NCBI GenBank assembly: GCA_041497995.1
Contig: JBGQHM010000018.1
Span: forward strand, 1-34,561
From: DATKMS01 sp041497995
GTDB lineage: Bacteria; Desulfobacterota; Binatia; HRBIN30
Length of the DNA stretch: 34,561 bases
Reading direction: 5' to 3'
Shown here: positions 15,060 to 23,234 of the stretch, in pieces
Position numbering within the stretch: the stretch's first letter is position 1
Layout of the letters: every line of letters starts with the position of its first letter
Notes under the pieces: model-generated
What the model was told of the DNA's origin: nothing
Databases searched by the model: none
What the model saw: only the letters and a program-made list of their open reading frames with translations
Program-made: the position numbers and the translations under genes

Positions 15060-16235
15060 TCAGGCGCTTGCTGCGATGGTCGCAGTACGCGCACGGCGTA
15101 CGGCGCGGCCGCGTTTGCTCGTGGCGCGTGCCTGTGTCGAGGCAGCCGGGCGCCGTGCTTGGGAACGGGCCGCCAGCCAGTCGGCAGTCGGCTGCCACAC
15201 GAGCTCGGGAGCCCCTGCGCCCGCAAAGACGCCCATATGCCCGCCGGGGACGAGGAGGAAGCTCTTGTCGGTGCTGCTGACGGCATCGAGCACGGCGCGC
15301 ACGGCGGCCACCGGTGCGATCTGGTCGCTGCGGCCGGCGAACACCAGCAACGCGGCGTCGACGCGGTGCAGGTCGGCGAGCTTGCCGCGAAACGTCATCT
15401 GGCCCTTCACTAGTTTGTTGTGTCGTACAAAGTCACGCTCGAACTGCAGGAAGGCGCTCTGCGGATAGTCGATGAACTGACTCACCCACTGATTCATCGC
15501 TTCGAAGCCGTTGACGTATTCCTGGTTCCACATGTTCATGAAGAGGTCAGCATACCGAGTGATGTTCTTCATCGGCGTCAGCAGCCGGAACACCGCGCTC
15601 GACAGGCCGCCCGGGACGTTGCCGATGCGGCGCACGAGGAACTCTGCCTGCGCGCCGGCGAGCTGGGCCATCCATGCAAACAGCCCCATCTTGGTGGCAT
15701 CAACGGGCGCACCGATGCTGACGATGTTGCGGACGGAGCGATCGTCGTTCGCTGCGACATGTGACAGGCCGAACAACCCTCCCATGCAGTAGCCCAGCAG
15801 TGACAGCTCACCGATGCCGGCGGACTCCTTCACCGCCGTGCAAGCGGCAGGCATCCAGTCGACGACGTAGTTGTCGAGGGTGACGTACGCGTCGGCGTCG
15901 TCGGGTTCCCCGAAGTCCACCAGATAGACGCGAAAGCCACGTTTGAGGAGGAACTCGACCATGCTGCGGCCGGGATAGAGATCGAAGATGAACGGCTTGA
16001 CCATCAAGGGCGGCACGAGCAAGACGGGCAGGCTATAGCGGGCGTGCACAGACCCGGCGTGGTAGCGTCGCACGGTGAGCTTGTCGCGCTGATACACAAC
16101 GTCGTACGGTGTGCGTCCGACGAGCGCTTTGGAATCGCGCACCAGCCAGTCGAGGCCGTTCACGAAACGCAACGCTGCCCGGTTGGCTTCCACGCGCGCC
16201 AACTGCTCCCCACGTGCCAGCAGGTTTTCGAACAT
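15060..16235 (-). CDS. Polyhydroxyalkanoate synthase-like alpha/beta hydrolase (PhaC-like, class III type)
   Basis: A 391-aa protein with the synthase lipase box GYCMGG at residues 148-153, so the nucleophile is Cys150. LPVLLVPPLMVKPFIFDLYP and FRVYLVDFGEPD precede it, and the acid Asp is in GRSDQIAP and the base His in GGHMG. PHA synthases polymerise hydroxyacyl-CoA to storage polyester on granules. The length fits the short PhaC subunit of class III/IV enzymes, which need PhaE or PhaR; no partner is visible here unless the DUF3303 protein plays that role. The last 40 residues are Ala/Arg-rich. The ATG at 16235 has no Shine-Dalgarno sequence. A strict polymerase assignment is uncertain because some related proteins act as depolymerases or thioesterases. 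Confidence 0.82.
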   Translation of the reverse strand: MFENLLARGEQLARVEANRAALRFVNGLDWLVRDSKALVGRTPYDVVYQRDKLTVRRYHAGSVHARYSLPVLLVPPLMVKPFIFDLYPGRSMVEFLLKRGFRVYLVDFGEPDDADAYVTLDNYVVDWMPAACTAVKESAGIGELSLLGYCMGGLFGLSHVAANDDRSVRNIVSIGAPVDATKMGLFAWMAQLAGAQAEFLVRRIGNVPGGLSSAVFRLLTPMKNITRYADLFMNMWNQEYVNGFEAMNQWVSQFIDYPQSAFLQFERDFVRHNKLVKGQMTFRGKLADLHRVDAALLVFAGRSDQIAPVAAVRAVLDAVSSTDKSFLLVPGGHMGVFAGAGAPELVWQPTADWLAARSQARRPAASTQARATSKRGRAVRRARTATIAASA

Positions 16236-16243
16236 GCGGCGTA

Positions 16244-16273
16244 TACGTAGAGGACGGCGCGGCAGATTGTCAA
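16244..16273 (-). promoter_or_regulatory. Candidate promoter of the PhaC-like gene
   Basis: Read on the minus strand, a perfect TTGACA (16268-16273) is followed after 18 bp by TACGTA, overlapping TATACG, just before the ATG at 16235. The -10 match is weak (two of six for TACGTA). With either hexamer the transcript would begin within a few bases of the ATG, matching the absence of a Shine-Dalgarno sequence. Confidence 0.3.
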
Positions 16274-16278
16274 TGAGA

Positions 16279-16308
16279 GGGGGTCACTGGCAGAAGCCAG
16301 CGACCCCC
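16279..16308 (-). terminator. Strong hairpin downstream of the matrixin gene
   Basis: GGGGGTC (16279-16285) pairs with GACCCCC (16302-16308), and inside it CTGG pairs with CCAG across a 6-nt loop, with one A-C mismatch between the two stems. It lies 13 bp past the TAA of the large matrixin gene and before the PhaC-like promoter, the expected place for a terminator. No long U-run follows on the minus strand, so factor-independent function is not certain. Confidence 0.6.
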
Positions 16309-16321
16309 GAGAGCACGCGTC

Positions 16322-19300
16322 TTAGTTGAGTTGAAAAACCAGTGTGCCGCCGTCGCCGCGGTAGGCCGTGACGAGGAAGTAGTAGGTCGTACCGGCCACA
16401 GCTTGGAACGATACGCGTGACTGCGCTCCCACAGAGTCGTCGTTGCAGGAGATCTGGCTGAGGGCGCCACACGAACCCGTGTAGGCGGCGAGGATGGTGT
16501 CGTAGTTACTGCCGACGGTGGTCGCGGTCAGCGTGCTGTTAGCGGGTGCCGTGAATCGATACCATACACTCTTGCCGCGGCTTTGGTTGCCGCACGCCGG
16601 TGCCGGCGCGGTTGCTTCCGGGGCCGCAAGGCTGGTGCTGGTCGTCGCAGAGAATGGGGTGCCGGTGATCGCGGTTGCGCCGGTGCAGACGTCGTTCACC
16701 AAACCCGTGTTGCTCGGTGGTGTCGGCGCTTGCACCATTGGGGTGACGGTCGGCGTCGGGGAAAACGCGGGTGGGGCTGCGGCCGAAGGCGTAGCGGTTG
16801 GCTGCGGGTTGACTCCCGTCCCTTGGAAGCTCATGTGGAAGACCAGCGTACCACCGTTGTTGCTGTACGCGGTTGCCAGGAAGTAGTAGCTGGCTCCGCC
16901 GCTTGCCTGGAACGCGATGCGCGACTGCTGAGCGCCGCTGTCGTCGTTGCATGCACCGCCCACAGGATTCAACGTTCCTCCGGCCATCGTGAAGGCCGCG
17001 AGAATCGTATCGTAGTTGCTGCCGAAGGTGTCGGCTGTCAGTGCCCCGTCGCTGGGGGCGGTGAAGTGAAACCACGCGCTCTTGGCGCGGCTCTGGTTGC
17101 CGCATGGCGGTGCCGGGTTGGAGGCGTCGAGAGGCGCCGCGGTCGTGATCATCGAGTAGCTGAACGGCGTCGAGTTTATGTCCATGGCAGTCATGCAGGG
17201 GCCGTTCGCGCATCCACTCGGAATCGTCGCGGTCGGTGGTGGCGGAGCAGCTGCGCCGGTCGTCGGCGTGGCAGTGGGTGCCTGTGGTGGACTCGCGAAC
17301 GTAGCGGTCGGGGGTGGCCCCGCCGTGTATGTCGGTGTCGCGGGGCGCGAGGTGAACGTCGCCGTCGGCGCGACGGGACTGCCCGTGCCTTGGAACGTCA
17401 GCTGAAAGACGAGCGCGCCGCCATTGCTGCTGTAGGCGGTGACCATGAAATAGTAAACCGCGCCGGCGCTGGCTTGGAATGACAGGCGCGACTGCGAGCC
17501 ACTCGCGTCGTCGTTGCAGGCCACTGGGGTGAGCGCGTTACCGGTGCCGGCGAACGCCGCGAGAATCGTATCGTAGTTACTGCCGAAGGTATTGGCCGTC
17601 AGCGTACCGTTCGTTGGTGCGGTGAAGCGGTACCAGACACTCTTGGCGCGGCTATGATTGCCGCAAGCGGGCGCGGGATCACTGGCGTCAACAGTCGCTG
17701 ACAAGGTGGAGACAGCATTGCCAAACGGAGTCGTTCCGATATCCAGCGGCCGGGTGACGGAGTCATTCTGCAGACCGCTAGGGGCCGGTGCTGGAGGCTG
17801 AGGCGCGGCGGTGAACGTTGGCGTCGGCGGGCGGGACGTGGGCGTTTGCGTCGGAGCAGCTGGCGTCGAAGTCGCTGTCGGCGGCGGCCCGGTTGTGAAC
17901 GTCGGTGTCGGCGGTCGTGGTGTGAAGGTTCGGGTTGGCGTCGCGGTGCTGGCGACCCCTTGGAACGATAGCTGGAAGAGCAAGGAGCCACCGTTGTTGC
18001 TGTAGGCGACGGTCATGAAGTAGTAAGTCATGCCCGCTGTGACCTGGAAAGAGACCTGCGATTGCCGGCCGTTCGTATCGTCATTGCACGCCCCAGGGAC
18101 CGGACTGAATGCGCCGCAGGAGCCGACATACGCTGCGAGAATAGTATCGTAGCTCGTGCCGAATGTGTTTGCGGTCACCGTGCCGCTGGTCGGCGCTGTA
18201 AAGCGATACCACACGCTCTTGCCGCGGCTGCCGTTGCCGCAGCCCGGAACTGGGTCGGAGGTGGCGATCGTCGCCGCGGTTGTGAGCGTCGTGTTGCTGT
18301 AGGGAGTCACATTGATCGCGGTGGCGTTTGCGCACACATCGTTGGGCAGGCCCGCTGCGGTGGTGGCGGTCGGTGCTGGCGGCGGAGTGGGAGTGAAGGT
18401 CATGGTCGGCTGTGGCGTGGGGGGCAGGGTCGGTCCCGGCACGGCGCCTTCGGGATAGATGAACTGCACAGCCGTGATGTCGTCACTCTGCAGGCTGGCG
18501 CAGCGACCATCGAAGTGCGCGAGCGCGTTCATGGTGGCGTTGTCGTCGGCGGAGTGCCCCAATCCTATCGTGTGACCAATCTCGTGGGTGGCGACTTCCG
18601 CCAGGTTGCACGCGTCCCACACACTGCACTGCTCCCAACCATTGTTGAACACGACCTTGCCGAGCGTGATGCGCTGAAAGGTCGTGCCGTTGACGGTCGT
18701 GGTCTCACCGCTGGTGCAGTAGCCTCCTATGGCTAGGATGCCGCCGCATCCGGTTGGATCGGTGATCTCGTTGAACGGATCGTTGAAGACAATGCGGCTG
18801 CCTCCGCTGCAGCCAGTGAACGGTAGCGGAGAGCTGAGCAGACCTCCGTCAGCGAGGACCAAGCTCGAACTCGGAACGTTCGTCCACGCCGCGAACGCAC
18901 TGTCCACGGAGCTGCGCGACACAGTAGGGCCATTCCGGGCGTCGCCGGTCGCATCGATCTGGTAGAGGATTGGCTGGCCGAAATCGGGCTCGAACCAACG
19001 TGAGGGATTGCCGAGGTACGTGAAGGGGGATGCGTAGGAGTGCGGCACCGTGACGCCGAGCTCTGGCGGTGTCAAGCGAACCGGACGGAGGCGACTCCCA
19101 GGGCGGCGCGAGTGTGCGGCGGCCGCGCGGATGTGCTCCTCGAACTGCCCAAGGCTCACGACGTCCGGGGCAGCGTGTGTGCGCAGTCGCCCAGTGGCGC
19201 GGTCAAGCACCATGACCTCCGATCCAAGGTTGCGCGAAACGGTGGCCGCGCCGTGGTGTGACGCCTCGACGGTGTACTTGCCCATCGCCAGTGCGGTCGT

Positions 19301-19672
19301 GTGCAACGACCCGTCGGTGTCCTGACTCAAGAAGGTGACGACTTCCTCGCCGATCGCGTACTCCGGCGCGCCAAAGATCTTCTCGTTGCGTCCCTGCACT
19401 TGGCCGCCGCGCTCCCTCAGAACGATCTCGCCCTCCGGAAGGGCGCCGGCGATGACTGCCGTAGGTTCGAGGGTCACGTAGGTGTTGACCCCGCCGCTAC
19501 CCGCATCGGGATGTGACTCGACGCCCGTCACCCAACCTGTCACGACCGCCGTCGAAGCAGCTGCCAGCTCACGTTCGTCCATGAGGACAAAGGTCGTTGC
19601 GTGCGCCGCCGAATAGGTCACGCAGATGGCCAAGCCGCATGCTGCCCAAGGGAAAAAGGATTTGAATCGCAT
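16322..19672 (-). CDS. Secreted matrixin metalloprotease with four PPC repeats and Thr/Pro linkers
   Basis: A 1116-aa secreted protein. A signal peptide spans residues 1-25. An N-terminal region of unknown fold (about 25-200) is followed by a matrixin-type zinc protease with HEIGHTIGLGH (His363, Glu364, His367, His373) and the Met-turn Met in DNATMNA. Four pre-peptidase C-terminal (PPC) domains then occupy about 441-574, 633-764, 820-953 and 990-1116, each with KSVWYRFTAP-like, NYDTILAA, CNDD and YYF motifs, joined by Thr/Pro-rich linkers. PPC domains usually aid secretion or substrate adhesion and may be cleaved off. The ATG at 19672 follows GAGGGG with a 9-nt gap and directly precedes the signal peptide; an upstream ATG at 19708 was rejected. 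The PPC-coding units are also similar at DNA level. It is transcribed alone and ends at a strong hairpin. Confidence 0.88.
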   Translation of the reverse strand: MRFKSFFPWAACGLAICVTYSAAHATTFVLMDERELAAASTAVVTGWVTGVESHPDAGSGGVNTYVTLEPTAVIAGALPEGEIVLRERGGQVQGRNEKIFGAPEYAIGEEVVTFLSQDTDGSLHTTALAMGKYTVEASHHGAATVSRNLGSEVMVLDRATGRLRTHAAPDVVSLGQFEEHIRAAAAHSRRPGSRLRPVRLTPPELGVTVPHSYASPFTYLGNPSRWFEPDFGQPILYQIDATGDARNGPTVSRSSVDSAFAAWTNVPSSSLVLADGGLLSSPLPFTGCSGGSRIVFNDPFNEITDPTGCGGILAIGGYCTSGETTTVNGTTFQRITLGKVVFNNGWEQCSVWDACNLAEVATHEIGHTIGLGHSADDNATMNALAHFDGRCASLQSDDITAVQFIYPEGAVPGPTLPPTPQPTMTFTPTPPPAPTATTAAGLPNDVCANATAINVTPYSNTTLTTAATIATSDPVPGCGNGSRGKSVWYRFTAPTSGTVTANTFGTSYDTILAAYVGSCGAFSPVPGACNDDTNGRQSQVSFQVTAGMTYYFMTVAYSNNGGSLLFQLSFQGVASTATPTRTFTPRPPTPTFTTGPPPTATSTPAAPTQTPTSRPPTPTFTAAPQPPAPAPSGLQNDSVTRPLDIGTTPFGNAVSTLSATVDASDPAPACGNHSRAKSVWYRFTAPTNGTLTANTFGSNYDTILAAFAGTGNALTPVACNDDASGSQSRLSFQASAGAVYYFMVTAYSSNGGALVFQLTFQGTGSPVAPTATFTSRPATPTYTAGPPPTATFASPPQAPTATPTTGAAAPPPPTATIPSGCANGPCMTAMDINSTPFSYSMITTAAPLDASNPAPPCGNQSRAKSAWFHFTAPSDGALTADTFGSNYDTILAAFTMAGGTLNPVGGACNDDSGAQQSRIAFQASGGASYYFLATAYSNNGGTLVFHMSFQGTGVNPQPTATPSAAAPPAFSPTPTVTPMVQAPTPPSNTGLVNDVCTGATAITGTPFSATTSTSLAAPEATAPAPACGNQSRGKSVWYRFTAPANSTLTATTVGSNYDTILAAYTGSCGALSQISCNDDSVGAQSRVSFQAVAGTTYYFLVTAYRGDGGTLVFQLN

Positions 19673-19983
19673 CTGTGAGTGCCCCTCGATGACGCCACCT
19701 AGTGCCAATGCTGTACCGAAGATCCTGTGCTCTTTGCGTGGCTATCCCTTTGCGCACAGTCATTGCGAAGGTGTCAGATTTCTAGCGAAGTGTTCGGTAC
19801 GGCTACGATCTCGTCGTGCGCGTATCCTCGACGCGCCTGCCGTGGCGACGAGCATGCCGCTGCAGAGCGCATAGCATAGCGCATGGAGAGTTCGATAGCG
19901 TCCGCTCTGCTGGCTTGAATGACCCGCGGCGTCTGCCAGAATCACCCGCAGCGGAATTCCTATCATTGAAGAAAGGACACCCG
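19673..19983. other. 311-bp divergent intergenic region with a separated inverted repeat
   Basis: The region lies between the matrixin gene (leftward) and the LLM oxidoreductase gene (rightward) and must hold both promoters. GTACCGAA (19713-19720) recurs as its reverse complement TTCGGTAC (19793-19800), 72 bp apart, a possible pair of regulator half-sites or a looped operator. The right side carries AAAGGA seven bases before the ATG at 19984. I see no convincing -35/-10 pair and no small gene; the frame open upstream of the LLM start from 19816 lacks protein-like character. Confidence 0.45.
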
Positions 19984-20919
19984 ATGAAGATCGGCATCAT
20001 GGTTGGCGAGGCGGGCGGTGAAGGTAGCACGCTCGATGGGTTGGTCGCACAAGTACGGCGGGCAGAGAACGAAGGGCTGGCGACCGCGTGGTTCCCGAAC
20101 ATCTTCGGGATCGACGCGATGACGGCTGCGGCCATCGCTGGCCGCGAGACGACACGCATCGAGGTGGGGACGGCCGTCGTACCAACCTACCCGCGACACC
20201 CGGTGGCGATGGCGCAGCAAGGGCTCTCGACGCAGGTAGCTACCCGCGGGCGCTTTGCTCTGGGGATTGGCTTGTCGCACCAAATCGTCATCGAGACCAT
20301 GCTGGGCCTGTCATTCGCCAAGCCATACACTCATATGAAGGAATACCTGGCCGTCTTGGCACCGCTGATCCGCAGCGGCAGCGTGACTTTCCAAGGAAGC
20401 GAGTTTCGCGTTGCCGCCAACGTCTCAGTGGAGGGCGCGACGGCGTGCCCGATCTTGCTTGCTGCGCTGGCGCCCAAGATGCTGGCGCTCGCGGGCAGGG
20501 TCGGCGACGGAACGATCACGTGGATGACCGGTCGTAAGACTCTGGCAGACCACATCGTTCCGCGCATCCGCGAAGCAGCCGCTACAGCTGGCCGCGCGGC
20601 GCCGCGTGTTGCTGTGGGTCTGCCGATTGCCGTGACGACGCACATCGCCGAGGCCAAGGCCGCCGCCGGACGCGCCTTCCAGGTTTACGGTGTGCTGCCC
20701 TCGTACCGCGCGATGCTCGATCGTGAGGGAGCCGAGGGCCCTGCGGATGTGGCGCTGGCCGGTGATGAAGACGCGCTTGGTGAGCAGCTGCAGCGGCTGG
20801 CAGATGCTGGCGCGACAGATTTCGTCGCGGCACCGTATCCCGTGGGAGCCGACCGCGCCGCCTCCATAGCTCGGACCCGGGCGTTCCTAGCGACGTTCGC
20901 CACGGGTCATCCTGCATGA
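19984..20919 (+). CDS. LLM-class F420-dependent oxidoreductase
   Basis: A 311-aa luciferase-like TIM-barrel protein starting MKIGIMVGE. RIEVGTAVVPTYPRHPVAMAQQ, GRFALGIGLSH and AGRVGDGTITW are characteristic of the F420-dependent branch, close to the MSMEG_4879-like subgroup. Such enzymes transfer hydride from F420H2 (or FMNH2) to ketones, imines or other substrates; the substrate here is unknown. The ATG at 19984 has AAAGGA seven bases upstream. Its stop overlaps the start of the flavin reductase gene (ATGA), so the two are translationally coupled, which leaves open that FMN rather than F420 is the cofactor. No F420 biosynthesis gene is in the window. Confidence 0.88.
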   Translation: MKIGIMVGEAGGEGSTLDGLVAQVRRAENEGLATAWFPNIFGIDAMTAAAIAGRETTRIEVGTAVVPTYPRHPVAMAQQGLSTQVATRGRFALGIGLSHQIVIETMLGLSFAKPYTHMKEYLAVLAPLIRSGSVTFQGSEFRVAANVSVEGATACPILLAALAPKMLALAGRVGDGTITWMTGRKTLADHIVPRIREAAATAGRAAPRVAVGLPIAVTTHIAEAKAAAGRAFQVYGVLPSYRAMLDREGAEGPADVALAGDEDALGEQLQRLADAGATDFVAAPYPVGADRAASIARTRAFLATFATGHPA

Positions 20920-21428
20920 CCGCTGAACTAGCGCAAGCGCTCGCGGCGCTCAGCACCGGGATCTACGTGCTCACTGTACGCGAGGGCGACCGGCGCCATG
21001 GGATGTCGTCGTCATGGGTCACGCAGGTTTCCGGCGATCCCGTCCTCCTGGTAGCCGCCGTCGGCCGGCGGCATTGGAGCCACGCGATCGTGGAGCGCAC
21101 CGGCCGCTTCGCGCTCAACGTGCTCGGGCGCCGAGGCAAGCACCTCGAAGACTATTTCTTTTCGCCGGCCGCACGGCGTGCGGACAACCTCGACGGCATC
21201 GCCTGGGAGGATTCCCCTGAAGGGCTGCCATTCCTGCACGAGGCGATGCTGAACATCGGATGCAGCGTGCGTGCTATTCATGGGGCGGGCGACCACAGCC
21301 TGTTTGTCGCGTCGATCGATCGCACCGCCCAGCGTCACGTGGATCAACCGTTAACCTCGCAGGACTTGGCGTATGTTTATGTGGGCGAGGTCGTGCGCCG
21401 CCTTGTGCCGCAGGTGGGGCAGCGCTAA
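20916..21428 (+). CDS. Flavin reductase-like FMN-binding split-barrel protein
   Basis: A 170-aa protein of the flavin reductase domain family. STGIYVLTVREGDRRHGMSSSWVTQVS near the N-terminus, DPVLLVAAVGRRHWSH and GRFALNVLG in the middle, and GDHSLFVASID near the C-terminus follow family order. Members reduce FMN or FAD with NAD(P)H for a partner monooxygenase, or carry FMN or haem themselves. It overlaps the LLM oxidoreductase gene by four bases (ATGA), so the products are probably made in a fixed ratio and may form a two-component system. The zinc-ribbon gene follows after 34 bp. Confidence 0.87.
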   Translation: MTAELAQALAALSTGIYVLTVREGDRRHGMSSSWVTQVSGDPVLLVAAVGRRHWSHAIVERTGRFALNVLGRRGKHLEDYFFSPAARRADNLDGIAWEDSPEGLPFLHEAMLNIGCSVRAIHGAGDHSLFVASIDRTAQRHVDQPLTSQDLAYVYVGEVVRRLVPQVGQR

Positions 21429-21462
21429 CACCGCTTCTACGACAAACCGGCTCAAGAGAGGG

Positions 21463-22035
21463 ATGATGGCGATTGCAAAGCGCGCGAGCACTAAGGGGAA
21501 GGGAAGGATTCGGAGCCTTAGTCGGAAGGGCAGCGAGACGGGCAAGGTCCTTCCGGTAACGGCTAAGACCGGCACTCCGCCTGAGCCGTCGGTCTGCGAG
21601 CGTTGCGGCGCCATCTTTTCGAGACGCACGTGGCGCCGCGATCGCAAAGTGACCGACGCCCTGCTGGCCGGCGCGAAGTGGACCGTCTGTCCGTCATGCG
21701 TCCAAGTTTCTGCAGGCGAATACTTCGGCCGAGTTGTCCTGCGTGGTGCGTATGTCGGTCCCAACGAAACCGCCATCCGCCAGCGCATCGACAACGTCGC
21801 CGCAAGGGCCGGCTTCACCCAGCCGCAGCGCCGGTTGGTCTCTGTGAGTCGGGTACGCGACGAGATCGAAGTCCTCACCACATCGCAGAAGCTTGCCCAT
21901 CGCATCGTCCGCGAGCTCACGAAGGCGTTTCGCGGGAAGGCGTCATATGCCTGGTCAGACCGTGATGGGGCGCTGCTTGCGATCTGGGAGCGGACGGACG
22001 TTCCCGCGGTGGCGTCGACGCGTCGACGTGGGTGA
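21463..22035 (+). CDS. BCAM0308-like (NMD3-type) zinc-ribbon protein
   Basis: A 190-aa basic protein. After a Lys/Arg-rich N-terminus comes EPSVCERCGAIF (Cys45/Cys48), then VCPSCVQV (Cys76/Cys79), making a four-Cys zinc ribbon like that of NMD3. The C-terminal part with VSVSRVRDEIEVLTTSQKLAHRIVRELTKAF followed by an acidic and aromatic tail matches the family named after Burkholderia BCAM0308, encoded in a low-oxygen-activated locus. A role in ribosome or mRNA stability is often suggested but unproven. Two ATGs (21463 and 21466) follow GAGAGGG; either could be used. It sits 34 bp after the flavin reductase gene and may share its mRNA. Confidence 0.75.
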   Translation: MMAIAKRASTKGKGRIRSLSRKGSETGKVLPVTAKTGTPPEPSVCERCGAIFSRRTWRRDRKVTDALLAGAKWTVCPSCVQVSAGEYFGRVVLRGAYVGPNETAIRQRIDNVAARAGFTQPQRRLVSVSRVRDEIEVLTTSQKLAHRIVRELTKAFRGKASYAWSDRDGALLAIWERTDVPAVASTRRRG

Positions 22036-22054
22036 AGCACCCCTTCGCAAGTTG

Positions 22055-22136
22055 CCTAGGCGTACAGGCCTGGGCTGATCGCATCACTGGGAAATTCTTC
22101 CCCACATAGCTACAGTTCCTGGGACCGTCCGTCCCA
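22055..22136. repeat. Three small hairpins after the zinc-ribbon gene
   Basis: CCTAGGC/GCCTGGG with a 6-nt loop (22055-22074, one G-T pair), GGGAA/TTCCC with a 4-nt loop (22089-22102), and TGGGAC/GTCCCA with a 5-nt loop (22120-22136) occur in a row downstream of the stop at 22035. They may end the LLM operon transcript or shape the leader of the downstream nucleotidyltransferase gene. None is followed by a T-run. The remaining bases up to 22299 show no recognisable feature other than the AGGTG ribosome-binding site before 22300. Confidence 0.4.
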
Positions 22137-22299
22137 TCTGAAAGCGCCTTCCGGCGTGCACACCGCCCACCGCCGGTTCCTCATTCGTGGCACCGGCCTT
22201 GCTCCGTGTTCAGGCGCGACAGCCAGGCAAGGACCGACCACCCTCCTCACGCGACAGTGGAATTCCCGGAGGGCGAAAGCACTGCGACGAGGTGTCGAT

Positions 22300-23229
22300 A
22301 TGATAGACGCGGCGGCAGGAGAACAATGGGCGCTCGTGCTCGCGGGTGGGGATGGGAGGCGCCTGCAGGGATTGACCCAGGCGATAACTGGAGTGCCGAT
22401 CCCCAAACAGTACTGCCGCATTGTCGGGGAGCGCTCGCTCCTCGAAGCGACGCTGCTGCGTACTGCCCACCTCGTGCCGCGCGATCGCACCTTGGTCATC
22501 GTCAACCACGACCATCTCGACATTGCCCGCGAGCAATTGAGGACACTGCCGCCACTTAGTGTCTTGGTGCAGCCGCGCAACCGCGATACCGGTCCAGGGC
22601 TTCTGTACAGCCTGATTCATCTGGCGCGGCGCGCGCCCGACTCGACTATCGCGGTGTTTCCAAGTGATCACTATGTCGGCGATGACCACAAGTTCGTTGG
22701 CCACGTCCAGCGCGCGACTCAAATCGTCGCGGACGTTCCTGAGAAGATCGTCCTGCTCGGAATTCCACCGGACCGATGCGAGCCAAGCTACGGGTATGTC
22801 GAGCTCGGCCCGCCGTTAGGCCGCGCTGGAGAAGCCGGAGCGTTCCACGTCGCCGGGTTCCAAGAGAAGCCGACGGTGTCGCGCGCGCGGGCGATACTGG
22901 CGCGTGGTGGTTTGTGGAACTCGTTTGTGATGGTGTTCCGCTTGCAACGTCTGCTCGAGCTCGTGCGGCAGGTGTTGCCGGCTGAGTATGAGGAGATGCG
23001 CACGCTGCCCGCGCATCCGCGCGCAGCGGCCGCGCGCTACCGCGAGCTACGTCCATGGAACTTCTCGACGGCGGTTCTGGCCCGCATTTCCGAGCATCTG
23101 ATCGTCTTGCGCGTCGAGAATGTGCCATGGAGCGATTGGGGGACACCGCAGGCCATCGCCCGCACATTCAAACTCCTGAAGCAGCGACCGCCGTGGGCGG
23201 CCCGTAAGCTGACACCTGTCGCCGCCTGA
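22300..23229 (+). CDS. Mannose-1-phosphate guanylyltransferase-like sugar nucleotidyltransferase
   Basis: A 309-aa cytosolic NTP-transferase. The nucleotide loop LAGGDGRRL (residues 14-22), PKQY (35-38), FPSDHYV with the metal-binding Asp, GYVELG and FQEKP are in the order of mannose-1-phosphate guanylyltransferases (ManC/RfbM), which make GDP-mannose for polysaccharides. The PKQY motif in place of PKPL supports GDP-mannose over glucose-type enzymes. It lacks the C-terminal cupin/isomerase domain of bifunctional ManC, so it is monofunctional. The ATG at 22300 follows AGGTG; an in-frame stretch from 22156 lacks family similarity and was rejected. It is convergent with the TolC-like gene (5 bp between stops). 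No other polysaccharide gene is in the window. Confidence 0.85.
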   Translation: MIDAAAGEQWALVLAGGDGRRLQGLTQAITGVPIPKQYCRIVGERSLLEATLLRTAHLVPRDRTLVIVNHDHLDIAREQLRTLPPLSVLVQPRNRDTGPGLLYSLIHLARRAPDSTIAVFPSDHYVGDDHKFVGHVQRATQIVADVPEKIVLLGIPPDRCEPSYGYVELGPPLGRAGEAGAFHVAGFQEKPTVSRARAILARGGLWNSFVMVFRLQRLLELVRQVLPAEYEEMRTLPAHPRAAAARYRELRPWNFSTAVLARISEHLIVLRVENVPWSDWGTPQAIARTFKLLKQRPPWAARKLTPVAA

Positions 23230-23234
23230 CCGCG

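Noticed and set aside
16583..17482. 299-codon plus-strand frame opposite the PPC repeats
   Set aside because: Arg/Gly-rich shadow of the repeats.
16325..18352. Repeated DNA in the PPC region as a CRISPR or satellite array
   Set aside because: The repeats are long, coding, diverged and in frame; they are protein domain repeats.
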